Below are positions 9,560 through 18,754 of a stretch of DNA of 64,000 nt, piece after piece. Each line of letters opens with the position of its first letter. Positions within the stretch are counted from its first letter, which is position 1. The DNA comes from Xylanimonas protaetiae (GTDB taxonomy: Bacteria; Actinomycetota; Actinomycetes; Actinomycetales; Cellulomonadaceae). A program made the position numbers and the translations under genes. The DNA lies in assembly GCF_004135385.1 (NCBI RefSeq), contig NZ_CP035493.1, forward strand, positions 3,601,440 to 3,665,439. Direction: 5' to 3'. The notes beneath the pieces are model-generated. The model did not search any database, had not been told where the DNA came from, and was given only the letters and a program-made list of their open reading frames with translations.

Positions 9560-10968
9560 GGGGTCACGTCCTTGCTGTGCGGTCTACGTTCGGGGCGCTC
9601 GGGCCGGTCGATGCGTTCGGGGCCCTCGGGGATCTCGGGGCGTTCGGCGGCCACGGGCGTGGCGGCGGAGTCGGCCCCGGGCTCCGGTGCGGCGTCCGAG
9701 GGTGGGGCGGCCGGGGTGGTCAGGCTGACCAGGATGGTCGCGACCTGCTTGCGGCGGCCCTCGATGCGCTCGGCCTCGAGGTGCAGCCCGCCGACGTCGG
9801 CGGTCGAGCCGGCGAGCGGCACCTTGCCGATCGCCTTGGCGAGCAGGCCGCCGGCGGTGTCGACGTCGTCGTCGTCGAAGCGCAGGTCGAACAGGTCGCC
9901 GAGCTCGTCGACGGGCAGGCGGGCGGGCACGCGGAACACGCCGGGGCCGACCTGCTCGGGCTCCTCCTCGATGACGCGGTCGTGCTCGTCGTGCAGCTCG
10001 CCGACGAGCTCCTCGAGGATGTCCTCGACCGTGACGAGCCCGGCGACGCCGCCGTACTCGTCGATGACGAGCGCGATGTGCGTGGCCTTCTGCTGCATGT
10101 CGCGCAGCAGGTCGTCGACGGGCTTGGACTCGGGGACGAGCACGGGCGGCCGGGCGACGTCGCGCACGCGTCGCTTCGCGGCCGACGGGTCGGCGTCGAG
10201 CAGGCGGGCGACGTCCTTGAGGTAGGCGACGCCGAGCAGGTCGTCGGCCGACTCCCCCACGACGGGCACGCGCGAGAACCCCGACCGCAGGTAGAGCCGC
10301 ATGACCTTGCGCAGCGGCGTGTCGGCGTCGACGGTGACCATGTCGGTGCGCGGCACCATGACCTCGCGGGTCAGCGTGCCGCCGAGCTCGAAGACGGACC
10401 GGATGAGCTCGCGCTCGTCCTCCTCGATGGCGTCGGACTCCCCGACGCGGTCGACGAGGTCGCGCAGCTCCTCCTCGGACGGGGCAGCCTGCTCGTCGCG
10501 GCCGGTGCGCGGCGCGGCCCAGCCGGTGAGCCGGCGCACGGCCAGGAGCAGGCCGGACAGCGCGAGCACGACGCGCAGCGGGCGCCGGAAGCCCGCCTGC
10601 CGCGGGCTGAGGCGGGCCATGACGAACCCGGCGAGGAGCCCGACCAGCACGAGGACGAGCAGCACCTCCCACACGTCGTGCAGCAGCCGCTCGACCAGCA
10701 GCGCGACGGCGCCGAGCGCGAGCAGCTCGGCGACCACGCGGACCACGGCCACCGCGGCGACCGTGGCGGGCGGGTCGACCACGAGGGCCTGCGCTGCGCG
10801 GGCGCGGTCGGCGCGCGTCTCGGCCTGGAGGCCCTCGCCCTGCTCGGCCTCGGCGAGCGCGTCGGCGATGGAGGCGCGCGTGACGCGCAGGACGGCGGCC
10901 TCGCCGGCCGAGAGCAGCCCGGCCAGCAGCAGGCCGAGGACGGCGACGAGGACGAGGACGCCCGTCAT
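9556..10968 (-). CDS. Hemolysin/CNNM-family membrane protein with CBS pair and CorC-HlyC domain
   Basis: A 470-residue membrane protein of the CorC/CNNM group, linked in other bacteria to Mg or Co efflux and membrane ion balance. A shortened DUF21 transmembrane region (three to four helices, about residues 1-150) is followed by a CBS pair (about 205-330; MVPRTDM and [22 protein letters not shown] are the usual landmarks). A CorC-HlyC domain lies at about 340-425, and a Pro/Glu/Arg-rich tail ends the protein. It is translationally coupled at both ends, to ybeY upstream and era downstream. This position is standard in actinobacteria, but the transported ion is not known from sequence. Confidence 0.92.
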   Translation of the reverse strand: MTGVLVLVAVLGLLLAGLLSAGEAAVLRVTRASIADALAEAEQGEGLQAETRADRARAAQALVVDPPATVAAVAVVRVVAELLALGAVALLVERLLHDVWEVLLVLVLVGLLAGFVMARLSPRQAGFRRPLRVVLALSGLLLAVRRLTGWAAPRTGRDEQAAPSEEELRDLVDRVGESDAIEEDERELIRSVFELGGTLTREVMVPRTDMVTVDADTPLRKVMRLYLRSGFSRVPVVGESADDLLGVAYLKDVARLLDADPSAAKRRVRDVARPPVLVPESKPVDDLLRDMQQKATHIALVIDEYGGVAGLVTVEDILEELVGELHDEHDRVIEEEPEQVGPGVFRVPARLPVDELGDLFDLRFDDDDVDTAGGLLAKAIGKVPLAGSTADVGGLHLEAERIEGRRKQVATILVSLTTPAAPPSDAAPEPGADSAATPVAAERPEIPEGPERIDRPERPERRPHSKDVTP

Positions 10969-11426
10969 CGGGACGCGAGGAACGTGAGCAGGAGGCGGCG
11001 CTGGAGGCCGAACATCTCCTTCTCCTCCTCCGGCTCCGCGTGGTCGTAGCCGAGCAGGTGCAGGATGCCGTGCGTCGTCAGCAGCAGCATCTCCTCGACC
11101 GCCGAGTGCCCCGCGGCGACGGCCTGCTTGGCGGCGACCTCCGGGCACAGCACGATGTCGCCGAGCGTGCCGGGCGGGGTGAGGTCGCCCTCGCGCCCGG
11201 GGCGCAGCTCGTCCATCGGGAAGGACAGCACGTCGGTGGGGCCGGGCTCGTCCATCCACTTGACGTGCAGGTCGGTCATCACGGCCGTGTCGACGAAGAG
11301 GATCGACAGCTCCGCCTGCGGGTGCACGTGCATGGCGTCGAGCACGTAGCGGGCGAGCTCGGCGAACTCCGCCTCGTCGAGCCCGTCGACGTCGAACCCG
11401 GACTCGTTGGCGACCTCGATACTCAT
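10965..11426 (-). CDS. ybeY: Endoribonuclease YbeY (rRNA maturation factor)
   Basis: Zinc-dependent endoribonuclease needed for 16S rRNA 3'-end processing and late 70S quality control. The 153-residue protein has the full zinc motif [11 protein letters not shown] at about residues 117-127 and the conserved central segment [12 protein letters not shown] 11426 overlaps the phoH stop, and its own stop overlaps the CNNM start, so it sits inside a four-gene coupled operon with phoH and era, the usual partners. Confidence 0.96.
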   Translation of the reverse strand: MSIEVANESGFDVDGLDEAEFAELARYVLDAMHVHPQAELSILFVDTAVMTDLHVKWMDEPGPTDVLSFPMDELRPGREGDLTPPGTLGDIVLCPEVAAKQAVAAGHSAVEEMLLLTTHGILHLLGYDHAEPEEEKEMFGLQRRLLLTFLASR

Positions 11427-12463
11427 CGGCGGGGGCTCCTCGGGGGCTTCGACGTCGTCATGTCCCAGCGAGCGTAGGCGTCGATGATGTCGCTCACCAG
11501 GCGGTGGCGCACGACGTCGGACGAGGTCAGGCGGCAGAACTCGACGTCGTCGACGCCCGTGAGCACGTCCTCGACCACGCGCAGGCCGGAGGCGACCCCG
11601 CCAGGCAGGTCGATCTGGGTGGCGTCGCCCGTGATGACCATCTTGGAGCCGAAGCCCAGGCGGGTCAGGAACATCTTCATCTGCTCGACGGTGGTGTTCT
11701 GCGCCTCGTCGAGCACGACGAACGCGTCGTTGAGGGACCGCCCGCGCAGGAACGCCAGGGGCGCGACCTCGATGGTGCCGGCCTCGATGAGCTTGGGGAT
11801 CGAGTCGGGGTCGACCATGTCGTGCAGCGCGTCGTACAGCGGACGCAGGTACGGGTCGATCTTCTCGCTCAGGGTTCCAGGCAGGAACCCGAGCCGCTCG
11901 CCGGCCTCGACCGCGGGGCGCGACAGGATGATGCGGTTGACCTGGTGCGACTGGAGCGCCTGCACGGCCTTGGCCATCGCGAGGTACGTCTTGCCCGTGC
12001 CGGCCGGGCCGATGCCGAACGTGATCGTGTTCGCGTCGATGGCGTCGACGTAGTGCTTCTGCCCCACCGTCTTGGGCCGGATGGTGCGGCCGCGGCTCGA
12101 CAGGATGCTGAAGGTCAGCACCTCGGCCGGGCGCTGCGCGGGCAGCTCGGAGGCGAGCATCTTGACCGACCGGCGCACGACGTCAGGCGTGAGCTGCGTG
12201 CCGCCCTCGACCACCTCGACGAGCTCGTCCAGGAGGCGGGAGACGATCGCGACGTCGCCGGCGGGGCCGGTCACGGAGATCTCGTTGCCGCGGGCGTGGA
12301 CGTCCACCTTCGGGAACCCGCTCTCGACGGCGCGCAGCACGGAGTCCTGGGACCCCAGCAGGGCGACCATGGGGACGTGCGGGGGCACGACGATGCGGTG
12401 CTCGGAGGGATGCACCGCGGGCGGCTCGGTGCGCTGGGTCGCGCTGGGTTGGGTGGCAGACAT
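11423..12463 (-). CDS. phoH: PhoH-like ATPase
   Basis: Cytoplasmic P-loop ATPase of the PhoH/YbeZ family, thought to work with YbeY and Era on RNA. The 346 residues show the Walker A GPAGTGKT (about 153-160), the Walker B VVLDEAQN and the downstream sensor motif [11 protein letters not shown]. The N-terminal 100 residues form a KH-like extension typical of YbeZ ([16 protein letters not shown]). It is the first gene of the phoH-ybeY-CNNM-era operon. The start is ATG 12463, with only a weak ribosome site. An unconnected HIT protein gene lies 47 bases upstream. Confidence 0.96.
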   Translation of the reverse strand: MSATQPSATQRTEPPAVHPSEHRIVVPPHVPMVALLGSQDSVLRAVESGFPKVDVHARGNEISVTGPAGDVAIVSRLLDELVEVVEGGTQLTPDVVRRSVKMLASELPAQRPAEVLTFSILSSRGRTIRPKTVGQKHYVDAIDANTITFGIGPAGTGKTYLAMAKAVQALQSHQVNRIILSRPAVEAGERLGFLPGTLSEKIDPYLRPLYDALHDMVDPDSIPKLIEAGTIEVAPLAFLRGRSLNDAFVVLDEAQNTTVEQMKMFLTRLGFGSKMVITGDATQIDLPGGVASGLRVVEDVLTGVDDVEFCRLTSSDVVRHRLVSDIIDAYARWDMTTSKPPRSPRR

Positions 12464-12510
12464 GTGGCAGCCAGTCTACCGGCGCACCGCGCCGGGGCAG
12501 CCGGGATCTC

Positions 12511-12870
12511 TCACGCGGGCGTCCACCCCAGCCTCGCCCCGGAGATCACGTGGCCGTGCACGTGGAAGACGCTCTGCCCCGCGTGCGGCCCGTTGTTGAA
12601 GATGAGCCGGAACTGCCCGTCGGAGAGCTCGCCCGCGACCTCGTCCGCGAGCGCGACGACCTCGGCGAGCAGCGCGGGGTCGGACGCGGCGAGCACGGCG
12701 ACGTCGCCGTAGTGCTCCTTGGGCACGACGAGCACGTGCACGGGCGCCTGGGGGGCGATGTCGCGGAAGGCGATGACACGCTCGGATGAGGCGACGACGT
12801 CGGCCGGGACGTGCCCGGCGACGATCTTGCAGAACAGGCAGTCGGCGTCGGCGGACGAGGTGCTGGTCAT
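12511..12870 (-). CDS. Histidine-triad (HIT) nucleotide-binding protein
   Basis: Small (119 aa) HINT-type purine nucleotide phosphoramidase. The histidine triad HVHGHV is at about residues 103-108, and N-terminal CLFCKIVAG carries the paired cysteines that bind zinc in many bacterial members. It lies 22 bases after rsmE, in the usual actinobacterial order dnaJ-rsmE-HIT-phoH. The physiological substrate (AMP-lysine or other phosphoramidates) is not known. Confidence 0.94.
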   Translation of the reverse strand: MTSTSSADADCLFCKIVAGHVPADVVASSERVIAFRDIAPQAPVHVLVVPKEHYGDVAVLAASDPALLAEVVALADEVAGELSDGQFRLIFNNGPHAGQSVFHVHGHVISGARLGWTPA

Positions 12871-12892
12871 GCGGGCAGGGTACGCCAGGGGA

Positions 12893-13663
12893 CTACGACC
12901 AGCGGCCCAGACGCTCGCTGAGCAGCGCGATCGCCACCGGCCCGGCCGTGGAGGTGCGCAGCACGTGCGGGCCCAGGAGCACGGCGAGCGCCCCGGCGTC
13001 GGTGAGGGTGCGCAGCTCGGCCTCGCCGATGCCGCCCTCGGGGCCGACGACCACGAGCAGCTGCCGGGGGTCGGCGGCGTCGGGCGCGGGCAGAGTCGCG
13101 GCGGCGATCGGTGTCGTCGCCTCCTCGTGCAGGACGAGCGCGGCACCGCCCGCGGCGACGACGTCGCGCACGCGGGCGGCGAGCTGCGCCGTCGTGACGG
13201 CGTCGCCGACGGGCGGCACCCAGGCGCGGCGGGCCTGCTTGACGGCCGCCCGCACCGTGGCGACCCAGCGGGCGCGCGAGCGCGCGGCGCGGTCGCCGCG
13301 CCACACGACGACCGACCGCTCGGCCTGCCAGGGCAGGACGGCGTCGGCCCCGGTCTCGACGGCGGCCTCGACGGCCATCTCGTCGCGGTCGCCCTTGGCG
13401 AGCGCCTGGACGAGCGTGACAACGACGTCGGGCGCGGGCTCCTTGACGACGTCCTCGACCGTGAGCCGCACCTGCGAGCCCTCGGTCGCCGCGACGACGC
13501 ACACGAGGCGGTCCCCGACGCCGTCGACGACGTCGACGCGCTCGCCGACGCGCTTGCGCTGCACGACGGCGGCGTGGCGGCCCTCGGCGCCGTCGAGCAC
13601 GTAGGTGCTGCCGGGCGTGTGCGCGGCAAGCGAGGTGTCCGCCAGGAAGACCGGGGCGCTCAT
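12893..13663 (-). CDS. rsmE: 16S rRNA (uracil1498-N3)-methyltransferase
   Basis: SPOUT-class methyltransferase that modifies U1498 of 16S rRNA using S-adenosylmethionine. The 256 residues have an N-terminal PUA-like domain and the C-terminal knotted fold, with the SAM loop VVVGPEGGIGEAEL and the terminal motif LGPHVLRTSTAGPVAI. ATG 13663 overlaps the TGA of a possible 24-residue upstream frame that fills the gap to dnaJ. It follows dnaJ in the same direction, as is common in actinomycetes. Confidence 0.95.
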   Translation of the reverse strand: MSAPVFLADTSLAAHTPGSTYVLDGAEGRHAAVVQRKRVGERVDVVDGVGDRLVCVVAATEGSQVRLTVEDVVKEPAPDVVVTLVQALAKGDRDEMAVEAAVETGADAVLPWQAERSVVVWRGDRAARSRARWVATVRAAVKQARRAWVPPVGDAVTTAQLAARVRDVVAAGGAALVLHEEATTPIAAATLPAPDAADPRQLLVVVGPEGGIGEAELRTLTDAGALAVLLGPHVLRTSTAGPVAIALLSERLGRWS

Positions 13664-13737
13664 GCGCGTACTCGCTTCGCTCCGTGCGCGCACGAGGCAC
13701 GAGGCGCCCTGTGCTCGATGACTCGCTCGCTCATGCC

Positions 13738-14862
13738 CTAGCGCCCGCTGAGCTTGTCGCGCAGGCGGGAGAAGACGCCCGGGTTGGCGGCGGCGAGGCG
13801 CGGCTCGGGGCGCTCCTCGCCGCGCAGCGCGGCGAGGCGGCGCAGCAGCTCGGCCTGCTCGTCGTCGTCGGGCTTGGGGACGGTGACGTCGATGTGCACG
13901 TGCAGGTCGCCGCGACCGCCCGTGTGCAGGTGGCCGACGCCGAGGCCCTTGAGCGTGACGATCTGGCCCGGCTGGGTGCCCGGGCGCAGGTCGATCTCCT
14001 GGGCGCCGTCGAGCGTGTCGAGCGGCAGCACGGTGCCGAGCGCGGCGGCCGTCATGGGCACGGGCAGCGTGGCATGCAGGTCGTCGCCGCGGCGCACGAA
14101 CACCTCGTGCGGCTTCTCGCGGATCTCCACGTACAGGTCGCCGGCGGGGCCGCCGCCGGGTCCGACCTCGCCCTGCGCGGTGAGCTTGATGCGCGTGCCC
14201 GTGTCGACGCCCGCGGGGACGTTGACGGTCAGCGTGCGGCGCGAGCGGACGCGGCCCTCGCCGGCGCAGTCGGGGCACGGCTCGGGGATGACGGTGCCGT
14301 GGCCGTTGCACGCGGTGCAGGGCGCGGTGGTCATGACCTGGCCGAGGAACGAGCGCGCGACACGCTGCACGTGGCCGCGGCCCGCGCAGACCTCGCACGT
14401 GCGCAGCGTGGTGCCCTGCCGGGCGCCGTTGCCGCCGCACGTGGAGCACGCGACGGCCGTGTCGACCTGCAGCTCGCGCTTGGCGCCGAACGTGGCCCCG
14501 GCGAGGTCGACGTCCATGCGCACCAGGGCGTCCTGGCCGCGGCGGGCGCGCGGGATGGGGCCCTGGGCGCCCTGCGCGCCGCCGAAGAACGTCTCGAAGA
14601 TGTCCTGGAAGCCGAAGCCCGCGCCGAACCCGCCGCCGGCGCCGCCGCCCGGGGCGGTCGGGTCGACGCCCAGGTCGTACTGCTGGCGCTTCTCGGGGTT
14701 GCTCAGCACCTCGTAGGCGCGCGCGACGTCCTTGAACCGCTCCTCGCCGGCCTCCCCCGCGACGTCGGGGTGCAGCTCGCGGGCAAGCCTGCGGTAGGCC
14801 TTCTTGATCTGCTCGGGCGTGGCGTCGCGCTCGACGCCGAGGATGTCGTAGTAGTCGGCCAC
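13738..14862 (-). CDS. dnaJ: Chaperone DnaJ (second, HrcA-linked copy)
   Basis: Hsp40 co-chaperone that stimulates DnaK ATPase and delivers unfolded proteins. The 374 residues have the J-domain with HPD (about 31-33), a Gly/Phe-rich linker (about 70-95), four CxxCxGxG zinc-finger repeats ([32 protein letters not shown]) and the C-terminal substrate-binding domains. GTG 14862 is the start because ADYYDILGV follows immediately. It is downstream of hrcA and so probably under the CIRCE element. The copy that travels with dnaK-grpE is expected elsewhere. Confidence 0.96.
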   Translation of the reverse strand: MADYYDILGVERDATPEQIKKAYRRLARELHPDVAGEAGEERFKDVARAYEVLSNPEKRQQYDLGVDPTAPGGGAGGGFGAGFGFQDIFETFFGGAQGAQGPIPRARRGQDALVRMDVDLAGATFGAKRELQVDTAVACSTCGGNGARQGTTLRTCEVCAGRGHVQRVARSFLGQVMTTAPCTACNGHGTVIPEPCPDCAGEGRVRSRRTLTVNVPAGVDTGTRIKLTAQGEVGPGGGPAGDLYVEIREKPHEVFVRRGDDLHATLPVPMTAAALGTVLPLDTLDGAQEIDLRPGTQPGQIVTLKGLGVGHLHTGGRGDLHVHIDVTVPKPDDDEQAELLRRLAALRGEERPEPRLAAANPGVFSRLRDKLSGR

Positions 14863-14899
14863 AGCTCTTCTCAGGTTCGTGGGTTCTTCGGATGATGAG

Positions 14900-15940
14900 T
14901 CAGGACGGCAGGACGCGCGACAGGTAGCGTGCCACGGCACGCACCGCCGCGATCGTCCCGGGATAGTCCATGCGGGTCGGCCCGATCGAGCCGAGGAACG
15001 CGACGGCGTCGCCGTCGTCGGACGACGTGCCGTAGCCCGACGTGACGACGGAGGCCTCGACGAGGCCCTCGAGGCCCACCTCGTGCCCGATGCGCACGGT
15101 GACGGGTCCGACGCCGGGTTCCAGCGCCATCTCGGTGAGCAGGCCGAGGAGGACGACCTGCTCCTCGAGCGCCTCGAGCACGGGCTGGAGGCCCTGCTCG
15201 AACCGCATGGTGGCGCGGGCGAGGTTCGCGGTGCCGGCGAGCACGATGCGCTCCTCGTTCTGCTCGTCCAGCGTGTCGACGACCGTGGCCGCCACGCGCC
15301 GCGCCAGCGGTCCCAGCGCGGGCGCCACCTGCGTGGCGACCTGCGCGAACGACTCCGGCAGGTCGACGAGGCGCTTGCCGGCGGCGGCCGCGTTGAGGCG
15401 CGTGCGGAGCTCGGCGAGCACGCCGTCGTCGATGTCGGCGTCGGCGGGGACCTCGAGGAAGCGCTGCTCGACGCGGCCCGTGTCGGTGATGACGACGACG
15501 AGGAGGCGGTCGGCCCCGACGGGGACGAGCTCGAGGTGCCGCAGGCCGGAGCGGCGCAGCGACGGGTACTGGACGACGGCCACCTGGCCCGTGAGCTGGG
15601 CGATGAGGCGCCCGGCGCGGCCCATGACGTCGTCGAGGTCGACGCCCTGCGACAGGAACGTCTCGATCGCGCGCTTCTGCGGGCTGGACAGGGGCCGCAC
15701 CTCGGCGAGGCGGTCGACGAACAGGCGGTAGCCCTTGTCCGTGGGGATGCGGCCGGCGGAGGTGTGCGGCTGGGCGATGAGCCCGGCGTCCTCGAGCGCG
15801 GCCATGTCGTTGCGGATCGTCGCGGGCGAGACGCCGAGGCGGTGCCGCTCGGTGAGCACGCGCGAGCCGACGGGCTCCTGCGTGGCGACGTAGTCCTCGA
15901 CGATGGCGCGCAGCACCTCGAGCCGACGGTCCTCGCTCAC
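14900..15940 (-). CDS. hrcA: Heat-inducible transcription repressor HrcA
   Basis: Repressor of class I heat-shock genes that binds CIRCE and depends on GroEL for folding. The 346 residues start with a winged-helix domain ([36 protein letters not shown] about 39-54), followed by the GAF-like and dimerisation regions and the signature [15 protein letters not shown] near the C-terminus. GTG 15940 has a GGGGAGGG site upstream. A perfect CIRCE dyad lies 27 bases before the start, so the gene represses itself and dnaJ. Confidence 0.96.
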   Translation of the reverse strand: MSEDRRLEVLRAIVEDYVATQEPVGSRVLTERHRLGVSPATIRNDMAALEDAGLIAQPHTSAGRIPTDKGYRLFVDRLAEVRPLSSPQKRAIETFLSQGVDLDDVMGRAGRLIAQLTGQVAVVQYPSLRRSGLRHLELVPVGADRLLVVVITDTGRVEQRFLEVPADADIDDGVLAELRTRLNAAAAGKRLVDLPESFAQVATQVAPALGPLARRVAATVVDTLDEQNEERIVLAGTANLARATMRFEQGLQPVLEALEEQVVLLGLLTEMALEPGVGPVTVRIGHEVGLEGLVEASVVTSGYGTSSDDGDAVAFLGSIGPTRMDYPGTIAAVRAVARYLSRVLPS

Positions 15941-15966
15941 GGGTCCCTCCCCTCGATCGCTGTTGC

Positions 15967-15991
15967 TGGCACTCTCCCCGTGCGAGTGCCA
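15967..15991. promoter_or_regulatory. CIRCE operator (HrcA binding site)
   Basis: TGGCACTC, nine bases, then GAGTGCCA: a perfect dyad matching the CIRCE consensus TTAGCACTC-N9-GAGTGCTAA in the inner positions. It lies immediately upstream of hrcA, where HrcA autorepression is expected. Confidence 0.93.
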
Positions 15992-16159
15992 TCCTACGCG
16001 GCCCGGTCGTGCCGCTGAGGCGCCCCGCACGTATCACTGAGGCGGTCCGCGGCTCGTCCTAGGTGTCCCCGCTGCGGAAGATAAGGAACCTGCCCGATCC
16101 GCGCACGGCACCTCAGGGACGACGCTGCAGGTATGTCATACGCAGATCGGAACACCGCC

Positions 16160-16390
16160 ATGGAACCCCTCACGTTCTACGAGCTCCACCGCGCCGAGGA
16201 GGCGCGGCGCGAGCGCCGCCTGGCCCAGGACCTCATGGTCCGCGAGCTGCGCGCCGAGCGCCGCCGGCTCGCCGCGGAGCGGCGCGAGACCGCCGCCCTC
16301 GTCCGGACGACGAGCCTGCGACGCCGTGCCCGGACGCTGGTCCGCAGGCTCACCCACCGCGCGCCCTCGACGCCCGTCCGCATGGCCTGA
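16160..16390 (+). CDS. Small charged helical protein, unknown function (paralogue of the gene at 16697)
   Basis: A 76-residue protein from ATG 16160 (or 85 from ATG 16133), almost all predicted helix and rich in Arg, Glu and Ala, with no membrane segment. Its first 20 residues (MEPLTFYELHRAEEARRERR) resemble the start of the 58-residue protein encoded at 16697 (MDPQTYLMTFRADEARRAAE). That match favours the second ATG and marks the two as a tandem paralogous pair. The last codons and stop are made from the first unit of a 21-bp tandem repeat. I do not recognise a named family. Confidence 0.55.
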   Translation: MEPLTFYELHRAEEARRERRLAQDLMVRELRAERRRLAAERRETAALVRTTSLRRRARTLVRRLTHRAPSTPVRMA

Positions 16391-16453
16391 CCGCCCGTCC
16401 GCATGGCCTGAGCGCCCGTCCGCATGGCCTGACCGCCCGTCCGCATGGCCTGG
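16371..16453. repeat. 21-bp tandem repeat, four copies
   Basis: The unit CGCCCGTCCGCATGGCCTGA with a one-base linker is repeated four times almost exactly. Each unit contains both ATG and TGA in frame (ATGGCCTGA). The first copy supplies the 3' end of the small gene at 16160; the last copy forms the left arm of a hairpin. Confidence 0.9.
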
Positions 16454-16471
16454 CACAGGCCGTGCGGGCGG
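16433..16471. terminator. Hairpin formed by the last repeat unit
   Basis: GGCCT/AGGCC, CGCA/TGCG and CCGCC/GGCGG pair around a five-base loop with one bulge of four bases. It lies 42 bases past the first small gene and could end its transcript. The rest of the 306-base gap to the next gene (16472-16696) shows no gene and no clear signal other than the ribosome site of that gene. Confidence 0.5.
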
Positions 16472-16696
16472 TCGCGCCGGCGGGTTCGCGAACGCTGAAC
16501 CCACCCTTCACGAGATGGCACGAAAACCTTGCGTGACCTGGGCGAACATCACACGCCAGAGGCGGGCGCGGGGCCCCCTCGGCTGGCAGGATGGGCGGTG
16601 CCGGCGCAGGGTCGCCGGCCCGGCGACGACGCCACCGTGACGCGCCGGAACCACAGGCGGGCCCACCATCGCCCGCCCGGGACGAAGGAGCCCCTG

Positions 16697-16873
16697 ATGG
16701 ACCCCCAGACCTACCTCATGACCTTCCGCGCCGACGAGGCACGCCGCGCCGCGGAGACCGAGCGGCGTCGCCAGATCGGCGAGCGCCGCGCGCAGGACGC
16801 CCACCGCGACGAGACCAGCCGCCCGGGCGGCCGTGCGGGCCGTCGCGGCGTGGCGCGGGGGCGCCGGCACTGA
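16697..16873 (+). CDS. Small charged helical protein, unknown function (paralogue of the gene at 16160)
   Basis: A 58-residue protein with a clear GAAGGAG ribosome site eight bases before the ATG. It is rich in Arg, Ala and Glu; the first half is helical and the tail (GGRAGRRGVARGRRH) is basic and flexible. The N-terminus is similar to the neighbouring 76-residue protein: M-acidic-P, then T-aromatic, then R/H-A-E/D-EARR. Basic tails like this suggest contact with nucleic acid or ribosomes, but nothing in the sequence proves it. Confidence 0.6.
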   Translation: MDPQTYLMTFRADEARRAAETERRRQIGERRAQDAHRDETSRPGGRAGRRGVARGRRH

Positions 16874-16894
16874 CGCCGTCCTAGGTTCGCGGGC

Positions 16895-17737
16895 GTGCAG
16901 GATCGCTACGGCTCGGACGCCCTCGCCTCGACCACCCACCGCCGGCCCGCCGCGCGGCCCCAGCCGGCCGAGCCGGGCCTCGTGGTCGAGGAGGTCCAGA
17001 CCGGCTGGGTCGGCGCGGTCGTCCGCGTCGAGAAGTCCGGCGGCATCCACCTCGTCGTGCTGGAGGACCGGCACGGGCGCACGCGCTCGTTCCCGCTCGG
17101 CCCGGGCTTCTGGGTGGACGGCGCCGCGGTGGTGCTGACCCCGCCCGTCACCTCGCGCGCTCCGCAGCCGCCCACGCGGACGGCGTCGGGCTCCGTGGCC
17201 GTGCACGGGCAGCGCGCCCGCGTCGCCCGCGGGTCGCGCATCTGGGTCGAGGGCAAGCACGACGCCGAGCTCGTCGAGAAGGTGTGGGGCGACGACCTGC
17301 GCGTCGAGGGCGTCGTCGTCGAGCTGCTCGACGGCGTCGACAACCTCGCCGCCGCCCTGCGCGACTTCGCGCCCACGGCCGACCGGCGCGTCGGCGTGCT
17401 CGTGGACCACCTGGTGCCCGGCTCGAAGGAGCGGCGCATCGCGGACGAGGCGCTGCGCGGCGCGCCGGCCGGGACCGTGCTGGTGCTCGGCCATCCGTAC
17501 GTCGACGTGTGGCAGGCGGTGCGGGCGGCACGGCTGGGCCTGGCCGAGTGGCCCGTCGTCGAGCGCGGCGTCGAGTGGAAGCGCGGGATCCTGCGCTCGC
17601 TCGGCTGGCCCGCCGAGACCCAGGAGGACGTCGCCCGCGCCTGGCAGCGCATCCTGCGCTCCGTGCGCGACTACCGGGACCTCGACCCGGCCCTGCTGGG
17701 CCGGGTCGAGGAGCTCATCGACTTCGTGACCGGGTAG
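16895..17737 (+). CDS. DUF3097 family protein
   Basis: A conserved actinobacterial protein of 280 residues, function unknown. The N-terminus (RYGSDALA, then LVVEEVQTGWVGAVVRVEKS) is characteristic of the DUF3097 family. The central RIWVEGKHDAELVEKVWGDD, with VLVDHLVPGSKE further on, looks like a TOPRIM-style nucleotidyl-transfer fold (E of VEGKHD and DxD-like acidic residues), which would fit a role in RNA or DNA handling; this is inference. GTG 16895 is the start. The stop lies inside a bidirectional terminator hairpin. Confidence 0.85.
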   Translation: MQDRYGSDALASTTHRRPAARPQPAEPGLVVEEVQTGWVGAVVRVEKSGGIHLVVLEDRHGRTRSFPLGPGFWVDGAAVVLTPPVTSRAPQPPTRTASGSVAVHGQRARVARGSRIWVEGKHDAELVEKVWGDDLRVEGVVVELLDGVDNLAAALRDFAPTADRRVGVLVDHLVPGSKERRIADEALRGAPAGTVLVLGHPYVDVWQAVRAARLGLAEWPVVERGVEWKRGILRSLGWPAETQEDVARAWQRILRSVRDYRDLDPALLGRVEELIDFVTG

Positions 17738-17762
17738 GCGATCGTCAGGCGATCGCCTACCC
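17732..17762. terminator. Bidirectional terminator between convergent genes
   Basis: GGGTAGGCGATCG (17732-17744) pairs perfectly with CGATCGCCTACCC (17750-17762) over 13 bp with a five-base loop. The left arm includes the stop codon of the DUF3097 gene. Confidence 0.8.
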
Positions 17763-17763
17763 G

Positions 17764-18662
17764 TCAGACGATCGTGCCGCCCGTCAGGCGCCGGAAGGCG
17801 TAGGCCAGCGCGAGCACGGACAGCGGCAGCGTGACCAGCAGGCCCAGGCCGACCGGGATCGCGCCCAGGATGTTGATGCCCACGAGGGCGATCAGCAGGA
17901 CGAACACCGCGCCGAAGTTCTTGCCCACGAGGCGGAAGCTGTCGCCGATCGCGCCGAACACGGGGCGCCCGTGGTCGATGACGAACGCGAGCGTGAACAC
18001 CGTGAAGACCTGCCAGGCGATGCTGCCGAGCGGGATCCACCCGGCGATGCCGTCGCCCACGATGATGACGAGTCCGGCGAGCACGGCCGCGCCGAGCCTC
18101 CGGGCCGTGAAGAACTGGCCCAGCGACACGCGGGCCCCGTCGGCCTCGCGCAGCGCCGCGCCCCAGGCCATCGCCCGCGCCACGAGGGCGAGCAGGCTGG
18201 CGACCACCGCGAGGGCGATGGCGCCGCCGCTGAACCGGAAGTCGGTGACCTCGAACGACGTGGACCCGGCGTCACGCATCTCGTCGCCGAGGCGGCGCGT
18301 CCAGTCGACGAGGTCACCGGCCAGCGGCGCGAAGAGGAGGGCCGAGACGACCGCGAAGACCAGCACGAAGAGCACCCACGCCGGCCAGCTCTGCTTGTAC
18401 TTGGCCCAGCCGAAGGAGAGCGCGTCGCCGACGCGCAGCTGCGGTGCCACCTGCCCGTACGGGGTGGCCGACGGCGCGGACGGCATGCCCGCGTACTGGC
18501 CGTAGGCGGGCGGACCGGGCTGGCCGTAGGCGGGCGGTCCCGGCTGGCCGTATGCCGGCGGGGTCGGCTGGCCGTACGGGGCGGCGTCGGCTGGGCCGGC
18601 TGGCCGGGCTGTCGGGGGTCGTTCGGGTCGGACGACGGGGGCGGGCCGTAGGGGTCGCTCAT
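17764..18662 (-). CDS. Proline-rich integral membrane protein, reading frame broken near 18590
   Basis: The C-terminal 240 residues in one frame form a membrane protein with about five helices after LSFGWAKYKQSWPAWVLF, of a kind common in actinomycetes. The expected N-terminus is in another frame: ATG 18662, behind a GGGGGG site, reads MSDPYGPPPSSDPNDP as far as about 18590. The Pro/Gly/Tyr repeats (PYGQPTPPAYGQPGPPAYGQ) then continue only after a shift equal to one missing base. The parts belong to one gene. Either the gene is broken or a base was lost in sequencing of a GC-rich repeat. Function unknown; its neighbour is a DUF4870 protein with the same kind of PYG-rich start. Confidence 0.7.
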
Positions 18663-18754
18663 CCCCCCAGCGTTCCGCGTCCGGCGCCGCGCCGCTACCC
18701 CGGGGCGTGACATCGGTGCAGACAGCGGCGTCGCCGAGCCCTAGCGTGGTGCCT

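Noticed and set aside
6857-10225. 1,122-residue plus-strand frame
   Set aside because: Opposite strand of the hydrolase, era and CNNM genes, all well supported.
16371-16453. Possible CRISPR array
   Set aside because: Repeats are directly adjacent with no spacers and no cas genes nearby.
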